DNA of 64,000 nucleotides from Rhodobacter sp. SGA-6-6 (GCF_011043545.1 NZ_JAAKGP010000006.1:124001-188000), one strand, 5' to 3'. Positions 16,064 through 25,296 are shown, numbered from the stretch's first letter. Notes: generated by a model from the sequence alone, not told the origin. Numbers and translations are program-made.

Positions 16064-17418
16064 GGCAGCTGCTCCCGCTCGTGCTGGCGGGGGCGCTCTG
16101 CACGGGGGAGGGGGCGCTGCCTTGGTCTACGGCTGCTGCCCAATCCGGCGAAGAGGCGGGTGTCTCCACCGACCTGGCCGGTGCGGTCGAGATGGCGCGC
16201 AGGGCGCTGGCGATCGGCCGGGCCGATGTAGCGGTCTCCATTGCCCGGCAAATCCTCGCTCAGGCACCCGGCGATCCCGGCGCACATATGATCCTCGCGG
16301 CGGCGCTGACCCGGAGCGGGGCGCCCGATCAGGCGGTTCCGGTGGCGAAGCGCGGGTTCCGGCTGGCCGGGAGCAAGGAGGCCCGGTTCGAGGGCGCCTA
16401 TCTGACCGCCGAGGCGCTGGCCGCGGCGGGCCGTCCCTGGGCGGCGAAGCTGTGGCTGCGGCGGGCCGATCTCTATGCGCCCACCAGGGACCATGAAGCG
16501 GTGCTGTCCTACGCCTATCGCTCCGTCTCGGCGCAGAGCCGGCTGGGGATCGCGGTCTCGCTGTTCGGCGGACCGTCGGACAATGTCAACGGCGGCAGCC
16601 TGCACGACACCTTCTGGTTCTATGGCATCCCGATCCCGATCACCCAGGCGATCCCGGGGCAGGTCTACGGAGTCTCGACCCAGCTGAGCTACGGCCTGTC
16701 GCCGCGGACCCGGGCGGTGCTGGTCTGGTCGCACCGCGAGGTGGTGCTGGGCGACAGGGCGCGGGCGATGGACCCTTCGGCCCGGGCCAGCGATTACCGG
16801 CAGGATCAGCTGTCGCTGGGGCTGGACCATGTCTGGCAGGACGGGAAGGGACGGTTCGCCGTGCTGACCTCTGGCTCCATCGGGCGGCGCTGGAACGGCG
16901 GCGAGGTCGGCGCCGACATCCTGCGCGGGTCGGTGGAGCTGCGCCGGGGCCTGAGCGAGGACTGGGTGGTCGCGGGCCGCCTGCTGCTGGAGGCGGTGGA
17001 CATTCCCGGCGATGCGGTAGCGGACAGCCTGACCGGCCGGGTTTCGGTCTCGGCCAGCCATCGGGCGGACTGGCTGGGGGCGCTGACCGCCGAGGCCGGG
17101 ACGGTGCGGGTGGAATCGGATGCCGCAGGCATCGCCTGGCGTGGTCCGGCGCTGGCACTGTCCTGGCGCCCGCCGGTCCGCAGCGAATCCTTCGGCCTGA
17201 CCGTCGATCTGGAGGCCGAGCGGCGCGACTACTGGCGGACCCCCAGCTTCGATGCCGACAAATGGCTGTCGATGGCGGTCACGGCCGAGTTGCCCTCGCT
17301 GGAAGTGATGGGATTCAACCCCACGGTCACCCTGTCGGCGGCGCGGACCTGGTCCGACGTGGTAGTGCGGGATACCGAGGAGATCGGCATCTCCTTCGGC
17401 ATTTCCAGCCAGTTCTGA
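16054..17418 (+). CDS. Slam-like outer-membrane protein (DUF560 barrel with N-terminal TPR)
   Basis: A 454-residue outer-membrane protein. A signal peptide (cleavage after STAAA, near residue 29) is followed by helical tetratricopeptide-type repeats at about residues 38-140 (AVEMARRALAIGRADVAVSI, AQAPGDPGAHMILAAAL). A long beta-barrel region then runs to a terminal Phe (FGISSQF). The entry to the barrel, SLFGGPSDNVNGGS, matches the NVN-Gly/Ser motif of surface lipoprotein assembly modifiers, which move lipoproteins across the outer membrane (type XI secretion). The start overlaps the lipoprotein gene by 10 bases; a GTG at 16060 would give a 4-base overlap. Either way the two are translationally coupled. 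Confidence 0.7.
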   Translation: MSVRQLLPLVLAGALCTGEGALPWSTAAAQSGEEAGVSTDLAGAVEMARRALAIGRADVAVSIARQILAQAPGDPGAHMILAAALTRSGAPDQAVPVAKRGFRLAGSKEARFEGAYLTAEALAAAGRPWAAKLWLRRADLYAPTRDHEAVLSYAYRSVSAQSRLGIAVSLFGGPSDNVNGGSLHDTFWFYGIPIPITQAIPGQVYGVSTQLSYGLSPRTRAVLVWSHREVVLGDRARAMDPSARASDYRQDQLSLGLDHVWQDGKGRFAVLTSGSIGRRWNGGEVGADILRGSVELRRGLSEDWVVAGRLLLEAVDIPGDAVADSLTGRVSVSASHRADWLGALTAEAGTVRVESDAAGIAWRGPALALSWRPPVRSESFGLTVDLEAERRDYWRTPSFDADKWLSMAVTAELPSLEVMGFNPTVTLSAARTWSDVVVRDTEEIGISFGISSQF

Positions 17419-17493
17419 ACGGCGGGGCGAACCCGGCCCTACCGCCTGCCCGGCCCGCGCGGTAAGCTGGCCTCCGCACAAGGAGGTTTCCCG

Positions 17494-17922
17494 ATGACGA
17501 TACGCTATCTGCACACCATGGTCCGGGTGCTGGATCTGGAGAAGTCCATGGCCTTCTACCGGCTTCTGGGGCTGGAGGAGATCCGGCGCTACGATAACGA
17601 GGGCGGGCGGTTCTCGCTGGTGTTCATGGCGCCTCCGGGGCAGCCGGACTGTCCGGTGGAGCTGACCTGGAACTGGGACGGCGACGACGGCTTGCCCAGC
17701 GACAGCCGGCATTTCGGGCATCTGGCCTATGAGGTCGACGACATCTACGCGACCTGCGCGCATCTGCAGGCCAACGGGGTGATGATCAACCGGCCGCCGC
17801 GCGACGGGCACATGGCCTTCGTGCGCAGCCCCGACAACGTGTCGGTGGAGCTGTTGCAGGCCGGAGAGGCGAAGGCGCCGGCAGAGCCCTGGGCCTCGAT
17901 GCCGAACACAGGGCATTGGTGA
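17494..17922 (+). CDS. gloA: Lactoylglutathione lyase (glyoxalase I)
   Basis: A 142-residue VOC-fold enzyme that isomerises the hemithioacetal of methylglyoxal and glutathione to S-lactoylglutathione. The four metal ligands are in the expected places: His7, Glu56 (CPVELTWN), His76 (RHFGHLAYEV) and Glu119 (DNVSVELLQ). The length fits the short bacterial Ni-dependent type. A near-ideal AAGGAGG lies 7 bases before the ATG at 17494. It stands alone between the Slam-like gene and ribD, with a hairpin (C3) after the stop. Two later window genes, glutathione reductase and glutathione peroxidase, belong to the same thiol system. Confidence 0.92.
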   Translation: MTIRYLHTMVRVLDLEKSMAFYRLLGLEEIRRYDNEGGRFSLVFMAPPGQPDCPVELTWNWDGDDGLPSDSRHFGHLAYEVDDIYATCAHLQANGVMINRPPRDGHMAFVRSPDNVSVELLQAGEAKAPAEPWASMPNTGHW

Positions 17923-17925
17923 GCG

Positions 17926-17952
17926 GCCTCGTCGTTCGCCTTCGGCTTCTCC
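17926..17952 (+). repeat. Hairpin repeat family C, copy C3
   Basis: The module TCGTCGTTCGCCTTCGGCTT followed by CTCCTCG, four bases beyond the gloA stop and 40 bases before the convergent ribD stop. It is a shorter copy of the module at 28910-28984. Confidence 0.5.
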
Positions 17953-17991
17953 TCGGGCGAGCAGCGTAGAAGGCAGCGACGGGCAGGCCGG

Positions 17992-19098
17992 TCAGAAGCG
18001 CCAGAGGCTGAAGCTGTCCGGGCCCAGAGTTCGCGTTTCCGTCAGCGTCAGCCTCGGTGCATTCTTCAGTGCGGTCAGGCCGAGTGGGCCGAGCGCCGGG
18101 ATGCCGTCGGTGCCGATCAGGCAGCCGGCGGAGTAAAGCGCGAGGTCGTCGGCGAGGTCGGCGGCAACCAGCCCGGCGGCCAGCGTGCCGCCGCCTTCGC
18201 AGAGGATGCGGGTCAGACCTTCCTCGCCGAGGCGGCGGAAGGCGGCGGGCAGGTCGACATGGCCTGCCGTTTCGGGGCATTCGATCAGCCGCGCGCCGGC
18301 GGCGTCCCAGGCCTTGCGGGCCGCGGCAGGGGCCTCGGCGGTGTGGAGCAGCCAGACCGGCACCTCCCGCGCCGTCCGCCCGAGCCGGCTGTCGGGGCTG
18401 TGGCTCAGCCGGCTGTCGATCACGATCCGCAGCGGCTGGCGCGGGGCGCCCAGGCCGCGGACGGTCAGCTCCGGGTCGTCGGCGCGGGCGGTGCCGGAGC
18501 CGACCAGCACCGCGTCATGGGTCAGCCGCAGCAGGTGAACATGGGCGCGGGCCTGCGCCCCGGTGATCCAGCGCGACTCGCCCGCGGCGGTGGCGATGCG
18601 GCCGTCCAGCGTGGCGGCGAGCTTCAGCGTGACCTGCGGCAGGCCGCGGGTGACGCGCTTGAGGAAGCCGGCGGCGATCCGCCGCGCCTCTGCGGCGAGG
18701 ATGCCCTCGGTCACCCCGATCCCGGCCGCGCGCAGGATCGCATGGCCGCGCCCGGCGGTGCGGGGATCGGGATCGGTCAGCGCGGTGACGACGCGGGCGA
18801 CTCCGGCCGCCACCAGGGCCTCGGCGCAGGGCGAGGTCTTGCCGTGATGGGCGCAGGGCTCCAGCGTGACATAGGCGGTGGCGCCGTTTGCTTCCCCGGC
18901 CTGCGCCAGCGCCACCCGCTCGGCATGGGGGCGGCCGCCCGGTTGCGTGGTGCCGCGGCCGATGACAAGCCCGTCCCGCACCAGCACGCAGCCGACCGCA
19001 GGATTGGGCCAGGTCGCGCCCAGGCCCCGCGCGGCCAGGCGCAGGGCATGGGCCATGTGGACCTCATCCGCGGCCCGATCTGCCGGGCCGGGGCTCAC
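17992..19098 (-). CDS. ribD: Bifunctional riboflavin biosynthesis deaminase/reductase
   Basis: A 368-residue fusion of a pyrimidine deaminase (residues 1-150) and a reductase (about 155-368), the second and third steps of riboflavin synthesis after GTP cyclohydrolase II. The deaminase zinc site is complete: His58-Ala-Glu60 ([10 protein letters not shown]) and Cys82/Cys91 ([13 protein letters not shown]). The reductase part shows [13 protein letters not shown], a [15 protein letters not shown] substrate loop and [12 protein letters not shown]. The start is a GTG at 19098 overlapping the nrdR stop by 4 bases (GTGA), so the two are coupled. The nrdR-ribD order is common in alphaproteobacteria. 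The other rib genes are outside the window. Confidence 0.93.
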   Translation of the reverse strand: MSPGPADRAADEVHMAHALRLAARGLGATWPNPAVGCVLVRDGLVIGRGTTQPGGRPHAERVALAQAGEANGATAYVTLEPCAHHGKTSPCAEALVAAGVARVVTALTDPDPRTAGRGHAILRAAGIGVTEGILAAEARRIAAGFLKRVTRGLPQVTLKLAATLDGRIATAAGESRWITGAQARAHVHLLRLTHDAVLVGSGTARADDPELTVRGLGAPRQPLRIVIDSRLSHSPDSRLGRTAREVPVWLLHTAEAPAAARKAWDAAGARLIECPETAGHVDLPAAFRRLGEEGLTRILCEGGGTLAAGLVAADLADDLALYSAGCLIGTDGIPALGPLGLTALKNAPRLTLTETRTLGPDSFSLWRF

Positions 19099-19562
19099 TC
19101 GTCCGTCTTGTCGCCGGGCCGCAGCTCGCTGACGAAGCGGTCGAAGTCGTCGGCGGCCTGGAAGTTCTTGTAGACGCTGGCGAAACGGACATAGGCCACG
19201 GTGTCGATCCGGGCCAGGCTTTCCATCACGATCTCGCCGATCTGCTTCGAGGGAATGTCGGTCTCGCCCAGGCTCTCCAGCCGGCGGACGATGCCGGAGA
19301 TCATCTGGTCGATCCGCTCCGGGTCGATCGGCCGCTTCTGCATGGCGATGCGGATCGAGCGTTCCAGCTTGTCGCGGTCGAAATCCTCGCGCTTGCCCGA
19401 GGATTTGATCACCACCAGGTCGCGCAGCTGGACCCGTTCATAGGTGGTGAAGCGCCCGCCGCAGGCCGGGCAGAAGCGCCGGCGGCGGATGGAGACATGG
19501 TCCTCGGCCGGGCGCGAGTCCTTCACCTGGGTGTCGATATTGCCGCAGAATGGGCAGCGCAT
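19095..19562 (-). CDS. nrdR: Ribonucleotide reductase regulator NrdR
   Basis: A 155-residue repressor of ribonucleotide reductase genes. An N-terminal zinc ribbon has Cys3, Cys6, Cys31 and Cys34. An ATP-cone domain follows from about residue 49 ([20 protein letters not shown]), which senses dATP/ATP. The length is standard. The ATG at 19562 has AAGGAGG 5 bases upstream. A TATAGT -10-like hexamer can be read on the minus strand at 19631-19636. No nrd genes are in the window, so its targets are elsewhere. Translation continues into ribD by a GTGA overlap. Confidence 0.95.
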   Translation of the reverse strand: MRCPFCGNIDTQVKDSRPAEDHVSIRRRRFCPACGGRFTTYERVQLRDLVVIKSSGKREDFDRDKLERSIRIAMQKRPIDPERIDQMISGIVRRLESLGETDIPSKQIGEIVMESLARIDTVAYVRFASVYKNFQAADDFDRFVSELRPGDKTDE

Positions 19563-19598
19563 CGCGCCCTCCTTGCTTGTTGTTGTCGGCCTGCCTCA

Positions 19599-19692
19599 AG
19601 CCCGGGTGTCGCCCCCGGGTCTTTGCGCCGACTATAGGGGCGGGGCGAGGATATGGGCCAGAGCGAAGTTGCACCCCCTGCATCTGGGGGGC
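19599..19692. other. Intergenic hairpins upstream of nrdR
   Basis: In the 165-base gap there are CCCGGG...CCCGGG at about 19601-19619, in the nrdR leader, and CCCCC-tgcatct-GGGGG at 19674-19690, which follows the stop of the exported protein gene on the minus strand and may terminate it. I see no NrdR box. Confidence 0.35.
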
Positions 19693-19727
19693 AATGTGTG
19701 GCGTCGGGGACTCACGCCTTCGTGTGG

Positions 19728-20210
19728 TCAGTTGCAGGTCGTGGCCCAGCTGCGGCTGTCGAAGTCCCAGCACTGGCCGATGGATTCCTTGAGGCCGAAG
19801 ATCGCGTCCAGCGATTGGCTGGCGGTGCCGGGATCGCAGGTCAATTGCGCCTGCAACGCCTCGCCCTTCAGCACGTTGATGCCGCCTTGCAGGCCGCCGG
19901 TCGCCTCGGGATCACGCTCGACGGCGGTCCAGACCTCATAGGTATAGCCCTGGTTCGGGAAGGCGATGCTTTCCCAGATGGTGCTGCCGACACCGGGCCA
20001 AGGGGTGAAGGCGACGGCCGCCAGCGGCTGGGTGAGGGTGAGGTCGGGGGCGCCCGGCGGGCCGAAGCTGTAGGTCAGCGCGTTCTGCCGGTGGCAGATT
20101 TCCAGGGCCTTCTTGCCGATGGTGCAGGAGAACACCTCCGCGCCGCCGGGGCAGTCGGCCAAGGCGGCGGTGGGAAGGAGGAAGGCGAGGGTCAGGAGGG
20201 ATATGCGCAT
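19728..20210 (-). CDS. Exported Cys-containing protein of unknown function
   Basis: A 160-residue secreted or periplasmic protein I cannot name. A clear signal peptide (MRISLLTLAFLLPTAALA, cleavage before DCPGG) precedes a mature domain with six Cys: two at the N-terminus (DCPGGAEVFSC), one in LEICHRQ, one in LTCDPG, and two near the end (QCWDF and the terminal TTCN), consistent with disulfides. The central part is beta-rich (ALTYSFGPPGAPDLTLTQPL, GYTYEVWTAVERD). The ATG at 20210 follows AAAGGA. The gene lies between the YoeB gene and nrdR with no obvious operon partner. Its composition is normal for the genome. Confidence 0.7.
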   Translation of the reverse strand: MRISLLTLAFLLPTAALADCPGGAEVFSCTIGKKALEICHRQNALTYSFGPPGAPDLTLTQPLAAVAFTPWPGVGSTIWESIAFPNQGYTYEVWTAVERDPEATGGLQGGINVLKGEALQAQLTCDPGTASQSLDAIFGLKESIGQCWDFDSRSWATTCN

Positions 20211-20277
20211 GGGATGTCCTTTGCGCGCGAGTGTGCGGCGGAGAGGGGGCGGGGCGCAAGGTCGGGGAAGGCGGAGG

Positions 20278-20532
20278 TCAGTAGTGGTAGCGGCACTGGA
20301 TGATGATCAGGGCGTCACCTTCGACCCGATACACCAGCCGATGCTCGCGGTCGATGCGGCGGGACCACCAGCCGGAGTAATCGTTCTTCAATGGCTCGGG
20401 CTTGCCGGTGCCCTCGAAAGGGTGCCGTCGACATTCCTCGATCAAGCGATTCAGTTTGACCAGACCTTTCCGGTCACGGTCCTGCCAATGGACATACTGG
20501 CCGAAGGCATCAGACAGGAAGACGACTTTCAT
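20278..20532 (-). CDS. yoeB: YoeB mRNA interferase toxin
   Basis: An 84-residue Txe/YoeB-family toxin that cleaves mRNA in the ribosomal A site. It is full length, and the catalytic residues known from E. coli YoeB fall on exactly the same numbers: Glu46 (KPEPLKN), Arg65 (REHRLVYRV) and His83 (the terminal RYHY). GYSGWWSRRI-type sequence before Arg65 is also conserved (DYSGWWSRRIDREH). The start overlaps the antitoxin stop by 4 bases, the usual antitoxin-first arrangement. Nothing suggests it is inactive. Confidence 0.93.
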   Translation of the reverse strand: MKVVFLSDAFGQYVHWQDRDRKGLVKLNRLIEECRRHPFEGTGKPEPLKNDYSGWWSRRIDREHRLVYRVEGDALIIIQCRYHY

Positions 20533-20804
20533 TCGTCCTCATAGGCCCGGAGTTCTTCCATGGTCTTGACGATGCCGGGCGCCCCCGCCTTCCATTCGGC
20601 AATCGCCTTGTCCAGCGCCGCCTTGTTGGCCGGCGAGGCCAGCAGATAGGTCGTCTCGTCCATGCTGGCCCAGTCTTCCAGCGAGACCATGACCACGGGC
20701 TTGCCCTTGGCGCGGGTGACGATGACCGGTTCATGATCGTCGTTCACCCGGTCCATGACTTTGGAGAGGTTCTGGCGGAGGTCGGTGGAGGAGAGGGTGC
20801 GCAT
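20529..20804 (-). CDS. yefM: YefM antitoxin
   Basis: A 91-residue YefM/Phd-type antitoxin that binds and neutralises YoeB and represses the pair. The N-terminal DNA-binding part (MRTLSSTDLRQNLSKVMDRV, then DDHEPVIVTRAKGKPVVM) and the acidic C-terminal part (VSLEDWASMDETTYLLASPA, later MEELRAYEDE) are both intact. It precedes and overlaps yoeB. An inverted repeat upstream (20816-20834) is a good operator candidate. The ATG at 20804 has only a weak ribosome site. Confidence 0.92.
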   Translation of the reverse strand: MRTLSSTDLRQNLSKVMDRVNDDHEPVIVTRAKGKPVVMVSLEDWASMDETTYLLASPANKAALDKAIAEWKAGAPGIVKTMEELRAYEDE

Positions 20805-20815
20805 GATGGGCAGAA

Positions 20816-20834
20816 TGTACGCGATTGCGTAACA
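20816..20834 (-). promoter_or_regulatory. Likely yefM-yoeB operator
   Basis: TGTACGC-gatt-GCGTAACA is an inverted repeat 12 bases upstream of the yefM start, with ACGC/GCGT perfect and TGT/ACA flanks. YefM complexes elsewhere bind palindromes with a TGTACA core close to the start. Autoregulation is inferred. Confidence 0.5.
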
Positions 20835-20849
20835 TGTGGCAAGGGGGAC

Positions 20850-21209
20850 CTATGCCACCGCCCGGATCATCTCCAGCCAGCGCGCCGCGGTCGCCGCGTC
20901 GCGGATGCGCAGGATGATCTCGCCCTTGTTGTTCAGGCGGGCCTCCGGAAAGGCCGCCATCACGCTTTCGGGCGTCAACTGCCCCCGCCGCAGTTCCGGC
21001 CTGCGGATATAGGCCAGAACCCATTCGTCGTTGGGGATGGCGGCGAAGCAGAAATCGTCCCCCCGCCTGATCCGCAGGCTGTTCAGGAATCCCTGCTCAT
21101 GGGCCTGGACCGAGAAGCCGGCAAGCGCCGCAAAGCCGTCGACCAGCACGTCGAAGGCGGCTTTCGCCTCCGCCGCAACGATCTCGTCGCGCAAATCGGC
21201 GATCTTCAC
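20850..21209 (-). CDS. Unknown 119-residue protein coupled to rpoD
   Basis: I do not recognise this cytoplasmic 119-residue protein. It has an N-terminal amphipathic helix (MKIADLRDEIVAAEAKAAFD), a mixed central part (LRIRRGDDFCFAAIPNDEWV) and a C-terminal helix (DAATAARWLEMIRAVA), with no signal peptide or membrane segment. The start is a GTG at 21209, separated from the rpoD stop by a single base (TGA-a-GTG), so it is probably translated by ribosomes finishing rpoD. Composition matches the neighbours. It could be lineage-specific; a role linked to sigma-70 or replication is only a guess from position. Confidence 0.65.
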   Translation of the reverse strand: MKIADLRDEIVAAEAKAAFDVLVDGFAALAGFSVQAHEQGFLNSLRIRRGDDFCFAAIPNDEWVLAYIRRPELRRGQLTPESVMAAFPEARLNNKGEIILRIRDAATAARWLEMIRAVA

Positions 21210-21210
21210 T

Positions 21211-23202
21211 TCACTGATCCAGGAAGCTGCGCAGCTTCCGGCTCCGCGACGGGTGCTTCAGCTTCCGCAGCGCCTTGGCCTCGATCTGCCGGATGCGTTC
21301 CCGGGTCACGCTGAACTGCTGGCCCACTTCCTCCAGCGTGTGGTCGGTGTTCATACCGATGCCGAAGCGCATCCGCAGCACCCGTTCCTCGCGCGGGGTC
21401 AGGGAGGCCAGCACCCGGGTCGTGGTCTCCTTCAGGTTCTCCTGAATGGCGGAATCCAGCGGCAGGATCGCGTTCTTGTCCTCGATGAAGTCGCCGAGCT
21501 GCGAATCCTCCTCGTCGCCGATCGGGGTCTCCAGCGAGATCGGCTCCTTGGCGATCTTCATCACCTTGCGGACCTTCTCCAGCGGCATCTGCAGCTTCTC
21601 GGCCAGTTCCTCCGGCGTCGGCTCGCGGCCGATCTCGTGCAGCATCTGGCGGCCGGTGCGGACCAGCTTGTTGATCGTCTCGATCATGTGGACCGGGATG
21701 CGGATCGTGCGGGCCTGGTCGGCGATGCTGCGCGTGATCGCCTGCCGGATCCACCATGTCGCATAAGTGGAAAACTTGTAGCCGCGGCGATACTCGAACT
21801 TGTCCACCGCCTTCATCAGGCCGATGTTGCCTTCCTGAATGAGATCAAGGAATTGCAGCCCGCGGTTGGTATATTTCTTGGCGATGGAGATCACCAGCCG
21901 AAGGTTCGCTTCGACCATTTCCTTCTTTGCCTGCCGCGCCTCTTTTTCGCCCTTCTGGACCTGGTTCACGATCCGGCGGAATTCGCTGATGTCGACGCCG
22001 ACATATTGCCCGACCTGCGCCATCTCGGCCCGCAGATCCTCGATCTGCGCCCGTGAGCGTTCCAGCAGCGCCTGCCAGCCGCGGCCCGACTTCGCCGCCA
22101 TGCGGTCCAGCCAGGTCGGGTCCAGTTCGTAGCCCTGGTATTCGTCGATGAACTCGCGCCGGTTGATCCGGGCGGCGTCGGCCAGCTTCACCATGCCGGA
22201 ATTGATCGACATGATGCGTTTGTTGATGCCGTAAAGCTGGTCGATCAGCGCCTCGATGCGCGAATTGTTCAAGTGCAGCTCGTTCACCAGCAGCACGATC
22301 TCGGACCGCAGCTTCTGGTAAGCGGCCTCTTCCGAGGTGGAGAAGCGGCTCGACGACGACAGCGCGGCGTTCATCCGGCTGTCCTGCATCTCGGCCAAGC
22401 GGCCGTAGTCGCGGGCGATGATCTCCAGCGTCTCCAGCACCTTCGGCTTCAGCGCGGCCTCCATCGCCGCCAGCGACATGTTCGAGGCCTCGTCGTCCTC
22501 GTCGCCGTCATCCTCGCGCAGGATCGGATTGCCGTCGGCGTCCAGCTCCGGCTCCTCGCCGGCGCGGCGGGGGGCGGGGCCGCCCACGGCCATCTCGTCC
22601 AGCTGCGGGCCTTCCAACTCCTCGTCGCCGTCCAGGCTGCGGCCGAAGGTGGCCTCCAGGTCGATCACGTCGCGCAGGAGGATTTCCTCGGACAGCAGTT
22701 CGTCGCGCCAGATGGTGATGGCCTGGAAGGTCAGCGGGCTTTCGCAGAGGCCCGCGATCATGGTGTTGCGGCCGGCCTCGATCCGCTTGGCGATGGCGAT
22801 CTCGCCCTCGCGGCTCAGCAGCTCGACCGAGCCCATCTCGCGCAGATACATCCGCACCGGGTCGTCGGTGCGGTCCAGCGTCTCGGAGGCGGTGCCGGCG
22901 ATGGCGACCTCGCGCGAGGTGGAGGTTTCCACCAGCTCGCCCGCGGCGGCAGGCTCGCCCTCCTCGATCTCTTCATCCTCGATGACGTTGATGCCCATCT
23001 CCGACAGCATCGACATCACGTCCTCGATCTGTTCCGAGGACACCTGCTCGGGCGGCATGTGCTGGTTCAACTGGTCGTAGGTGATGTAGCCGCGCTCCTT
23101 GGCGTCGGCGATCATCTTCTTGACGGCGGCCTGGCTCATGTCCAGCGAGACATCCGGTTCCTCGGTGTCGGGCTTGGCGTCGTCGGCGTCCTTGAGGGCC
23201 AT
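21211..23202 (-). CDS. rpoD: Primary sigma factor RpoD (sigma-70)
   Basis: The 663-residue housekeeping sigma factor. Region 1.1 begins near residue 20 ([20 protein letters not shown]). Region 1.2 follows ([20 protein letters not shown]), then a long non-conserved insert with an acidic stretch. Regions 2.1-2.4 are at about 430-490 ([38 protein letters not shown]). Region 3 follows, and region 4.2 is at about 615-650 ([20 protein letters not shown]). The length matches alphaproteobacterial sigma-70. The ATG at 23202 has AGGAG 6 bases upstream. dnaG lies 91 bases upstream, the conserved dnaG-rpoD macromolecular-synthesis arrangement. A GTG-started small gene follows one base after the stop. Confidence 0.97.
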   Translation of the reverse strand: MALKDADDAKPDTEEPDVSLDMSQAAVKKMIADAKERGYITYDQLNQHMPPEQVSSEQIEDVMSMLSEMGINVIEDEEIEEGEPAAAGELVETSTSREVAIAGTASETLDRTDDPVRMYLREMGSVELLSREGEIAIAKRIEAGRNTMIAGLCESPLTFQAITIWRDELLSEEILLRDVIDLEATFGRSLDGDEELEGPQLDEMAVGGPAPRRAGEEPELDADGNPILREDDGDEDDEASNMSLAAMEAALKPKVLETLEIIARDYGRLAEMQDSRMNAALSSSSRFSTSEEAAYQKLRSEIVLLVNELHLNNSRIEALIDQLYGINKRIMSINSGMVKLADAARINRREFIDEYQGYELDPTWLDRMAAKSGRGWQALLERSRAQIEDLRAEMAQVGQYVGVDISEFRRIVNQVQKGEKEARQAKKEMVEANLRLVISIAKKYTNRGLQFLDLIQEGNIGLMKAVDKFEYRRGYKFSTYATWWIRQAITRSIADQARTIRIPVHMIETINKLVRTGRQMLHEIGREPTPEELAEKLQMPLEKVRKVMKIAKEPISLETPIGDEEDSQLGDFIEDKNAILPLDSAIQENLKETTTRVLASLTPREERVLRMRFGIGMNTDHTLEEVGQQFSVTRERIRQIEAKALRKLKHPSRSRKLRSFLDQ

Positions 23203-23293
23203 GCTTGCTCCTGCAGGTGCGAATCAGGTTCGGGTGACGGATCAATAACGCGAATCACAGGCGGGGGCATCCCGAATCACCCCAGCGAACGGT

Positions 23294-25249
23294 TCAAAAC
23301 CGGGCTTTGCCGCCCCGGGTGAAGTCGATCTGCTCGCGCAGGCGGCGGGCGCGGTCCAGTTCCTCGCGGTCCAGTTCGACTCCGTTCGGGGCAACTATCG
23401 CCTCGGACTTCTGTTCCTGCGGCCCTCGGGCGGCGCTGGCGCGGGCCTCGGCGGCCTTGCCGATGCGCCAGGTCAGGCCCTCGTCGGCCAGACCCTCCAC
23501 ATCCTGCTGCGCCTCGGCCAGTTCCGCGCGGTGGGCGCGGTCGGCCTGCAGGCGGGCCAGCGCCTCCTCGATGCAGGCGGCGGCGAAATCCTCGTCGGCG
23601 CGCGGCTGGAGGGCGGGGTTGATCCGCACATGGGGATTGGCCATCAGCCGGTCAAGGGCGCCGGGGCTGTCGGCGCGGACCAGATCGGCGCAGTCCTGCG
23701 CAGGGCCGTGGGTGAGGATGAGGTTCAGCAGCCGGTTGTGGTCCTCGGTGGAAAACTCCAGCCGTTCCAATGCGGACTCGAAGCGGGCGATCAGAGCGGG
23801 CCGCTGCAGAAGGGCGGCCAGGATCACCGCCTCGCGCAGCGCATCCTCGGGCGCCGGCGCGGTGGCGAGCCAGGAGGCGCGGGTGCCCTCGGTCGGCATC
23901 GGTTCGGGCTGGAAGCGTTTCTGACCCGGGGTCCAGGGCCGGTCCCGGCGCGGGGCGGGGCGACGGGTGCCGAAGAGCTGCCAGCGCAGCTCCTTGATCT
24001 CCTCGCCGTAATGGGCGCGGATCGAGGGGTCGGCGATGCGCTTCAGCGTGGCGCGCAGCGCCTTGTCCAGCGCGGCCTTGCGCTCGGGACTGTCGAAGAC
24101 CCGGCCCTCGGTCTCGCGTTGCCAGAGCAGGCGCACCATCGGCTGCGCCTCGTCCAGCACCTTCTGCATCGCCGGCGCGCCATGGGCCTTGATCAGGTCG
24201 TCCGGGTCCTGCCCGCCGGGCAGCAGCGCGAAGCGCAGCGCCTTGCCGGCCTCCAGCAGCGGCAGGGCCAGGTCCACCACCCGCAGCCCCGCCCGCAGCC
24301 CGGCGGTATCGCCGTCCAGCGCGATCACCGGCTCGTCGGCGATGCGCCAGATCAGCCGCAGCTGGTCCTCGGTGACGGCGGTGCCGAGCGGGGCGACGGC
24401 GGCGGTGAAGCCGGCCTCGGACAGCGCGATCACGTCCATGTAGCCTTCGGCGACGATCAGCGGCTTGCCCTTGCCCGCCGCCTCGCGCGCCGGGCCCTGG
24501 TTGAACAGGTTGCGGCCCTTGTCGAAGAGGTCCGTCTCCGGCCCGTTCAGGTATTTCGCCCGGGCGTTGGGGTCGAGGCTGCGGCCGCCGAGGGAGATCG
24601 CCCGGCCGCGGGCGTCGCGGATCGGGAAGATGATGCGGCTGTGGAAGCGGTCGTAGACCCTCCCCGAGTCGGTCTTCGCCACCACGCCGGAGGCGATCAT
24701 CAGCTCCTGCGAAAACCCCTTGGCCGCCAGCGCCTCGATGACCGCCTGCGCGTTGTCGGGGGACCAGCCGATTTCCCAGCGATCCCAGGCGGCCTCGGAC
24801 AGCCGGCGTTTTTCAAGCAGATAACGCCGCGCCTCGGCCCCGGCGCCGGTCTTCAGTTGCAGGCGGTAGAAGCGGATCGCCTCTTCCACCACCTGCGCCA
24901 GCTGGGCGCGGCGGTCGGCCTTCTCGGCGGCCTTTGGGTCGCGGGCGGGCATGGTCATGCCGGCCTCGCGCGCCAGTTCCTCCACCGCCTCCATGAAGGA
25001 CAGATTGGCGGTCTCCTTCACGAAGGTGACGGCATCGCCCTTCGCCTGGCAGCCGAAGCAGTAGTAATAGCCCTTGCGGTCGTCGACGTGGAAGCTGGCC
25101 GACTTTTCCTGATGGAAGGGGCAGGGCGCCCACCAGTCGCCCTTGGCCATGTTCGACTTGCGCATGTCCCAGGTGACCTTCCGCCCGACGACGGCGGAAA
25201 GCGAGACGCGGGTGCGCAACTCGTCGAGGAAACCGGGGGGCAGCGACAT
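23294..25249 (-). CDS. dnaG: DNA primase
   Basis: A 651-residue primase that makes RNA primers at the replication fork. A CHC2 zinc-binding domain uses Cys43, His46, Cys64 and Cys67 (CPFHQEKSASF and YYYCFGCQAKGDAV). The TOPRIM core shows LIVAEGYMDVIAL near residue 260 and VIALDGDTAGLRA near 310. The C-terminal DnaB-interacting helical domain ends near residue 600. I place the start at the ATG at 25249, where conserved sequence begins (MSLPPGFLDELR). The frame continues upstream only through repeat B1. No strong ribosome site is visible. rpoD follows in the same orientation. Confidence 0.96.
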   Translation of the reverse strand: MSLPPGFLDELRTRVSLSAVVGRKVTWDMRKSNMAKGDWWAPCPFHQEKSASFHVDDRKGYYYCFGCQAKGDAVTFVKETANLSFMEAVEELAREAGMTMPARDPKAAEKADRRAQLAQVVEEAIRFYRLQLKTGAGAEARRYLLEKRRLSEAAWDRWEIGWSPDNAQAVIEALAAKGFSQELMIASGVVAKTDSGRVYDRFHSRIIFPIRDARGRAISLGGRSLDPNARAKYLNGPETDLFDKGRNLFNQGPAREAAGKGKPLIVAEGYMDVIALSEAGFTAAVAPLGTAVTEDQLRLIWRIADEPVIALDGDTAGLRAGLRVVDLALPLLEAGKALRFALLPGGQDPDDLIKAHGAPAMQKVLDEAQPMVRLLWQRETEGRVFDSPERKAALDKALRATLKRIADPSIRAHYGEEIKELRWQLFGTRRPAPRRDRPWTPGQKRFQPEPMPTEGTRASWLATAPAPEDALREAVILAALLQRPALIARFESALERLEFSTEDHNRLLNLILTHGPAQDCADLVRADSPGALDRLMANPHVRINPALQPRADEDFAAACIEEALARLQADRAHRAELAEAQQDVEGLADEGLTWRIGKAAEARASAARGPQEQKSEAIVAPNGVELDREELDRARRLREQIDFTRGGKARF

Positions 25250-25296
25250 GGTGAAGATATGGGCCTTCGTGGGTCCCGAGTCGAGTCGGACCAGCC

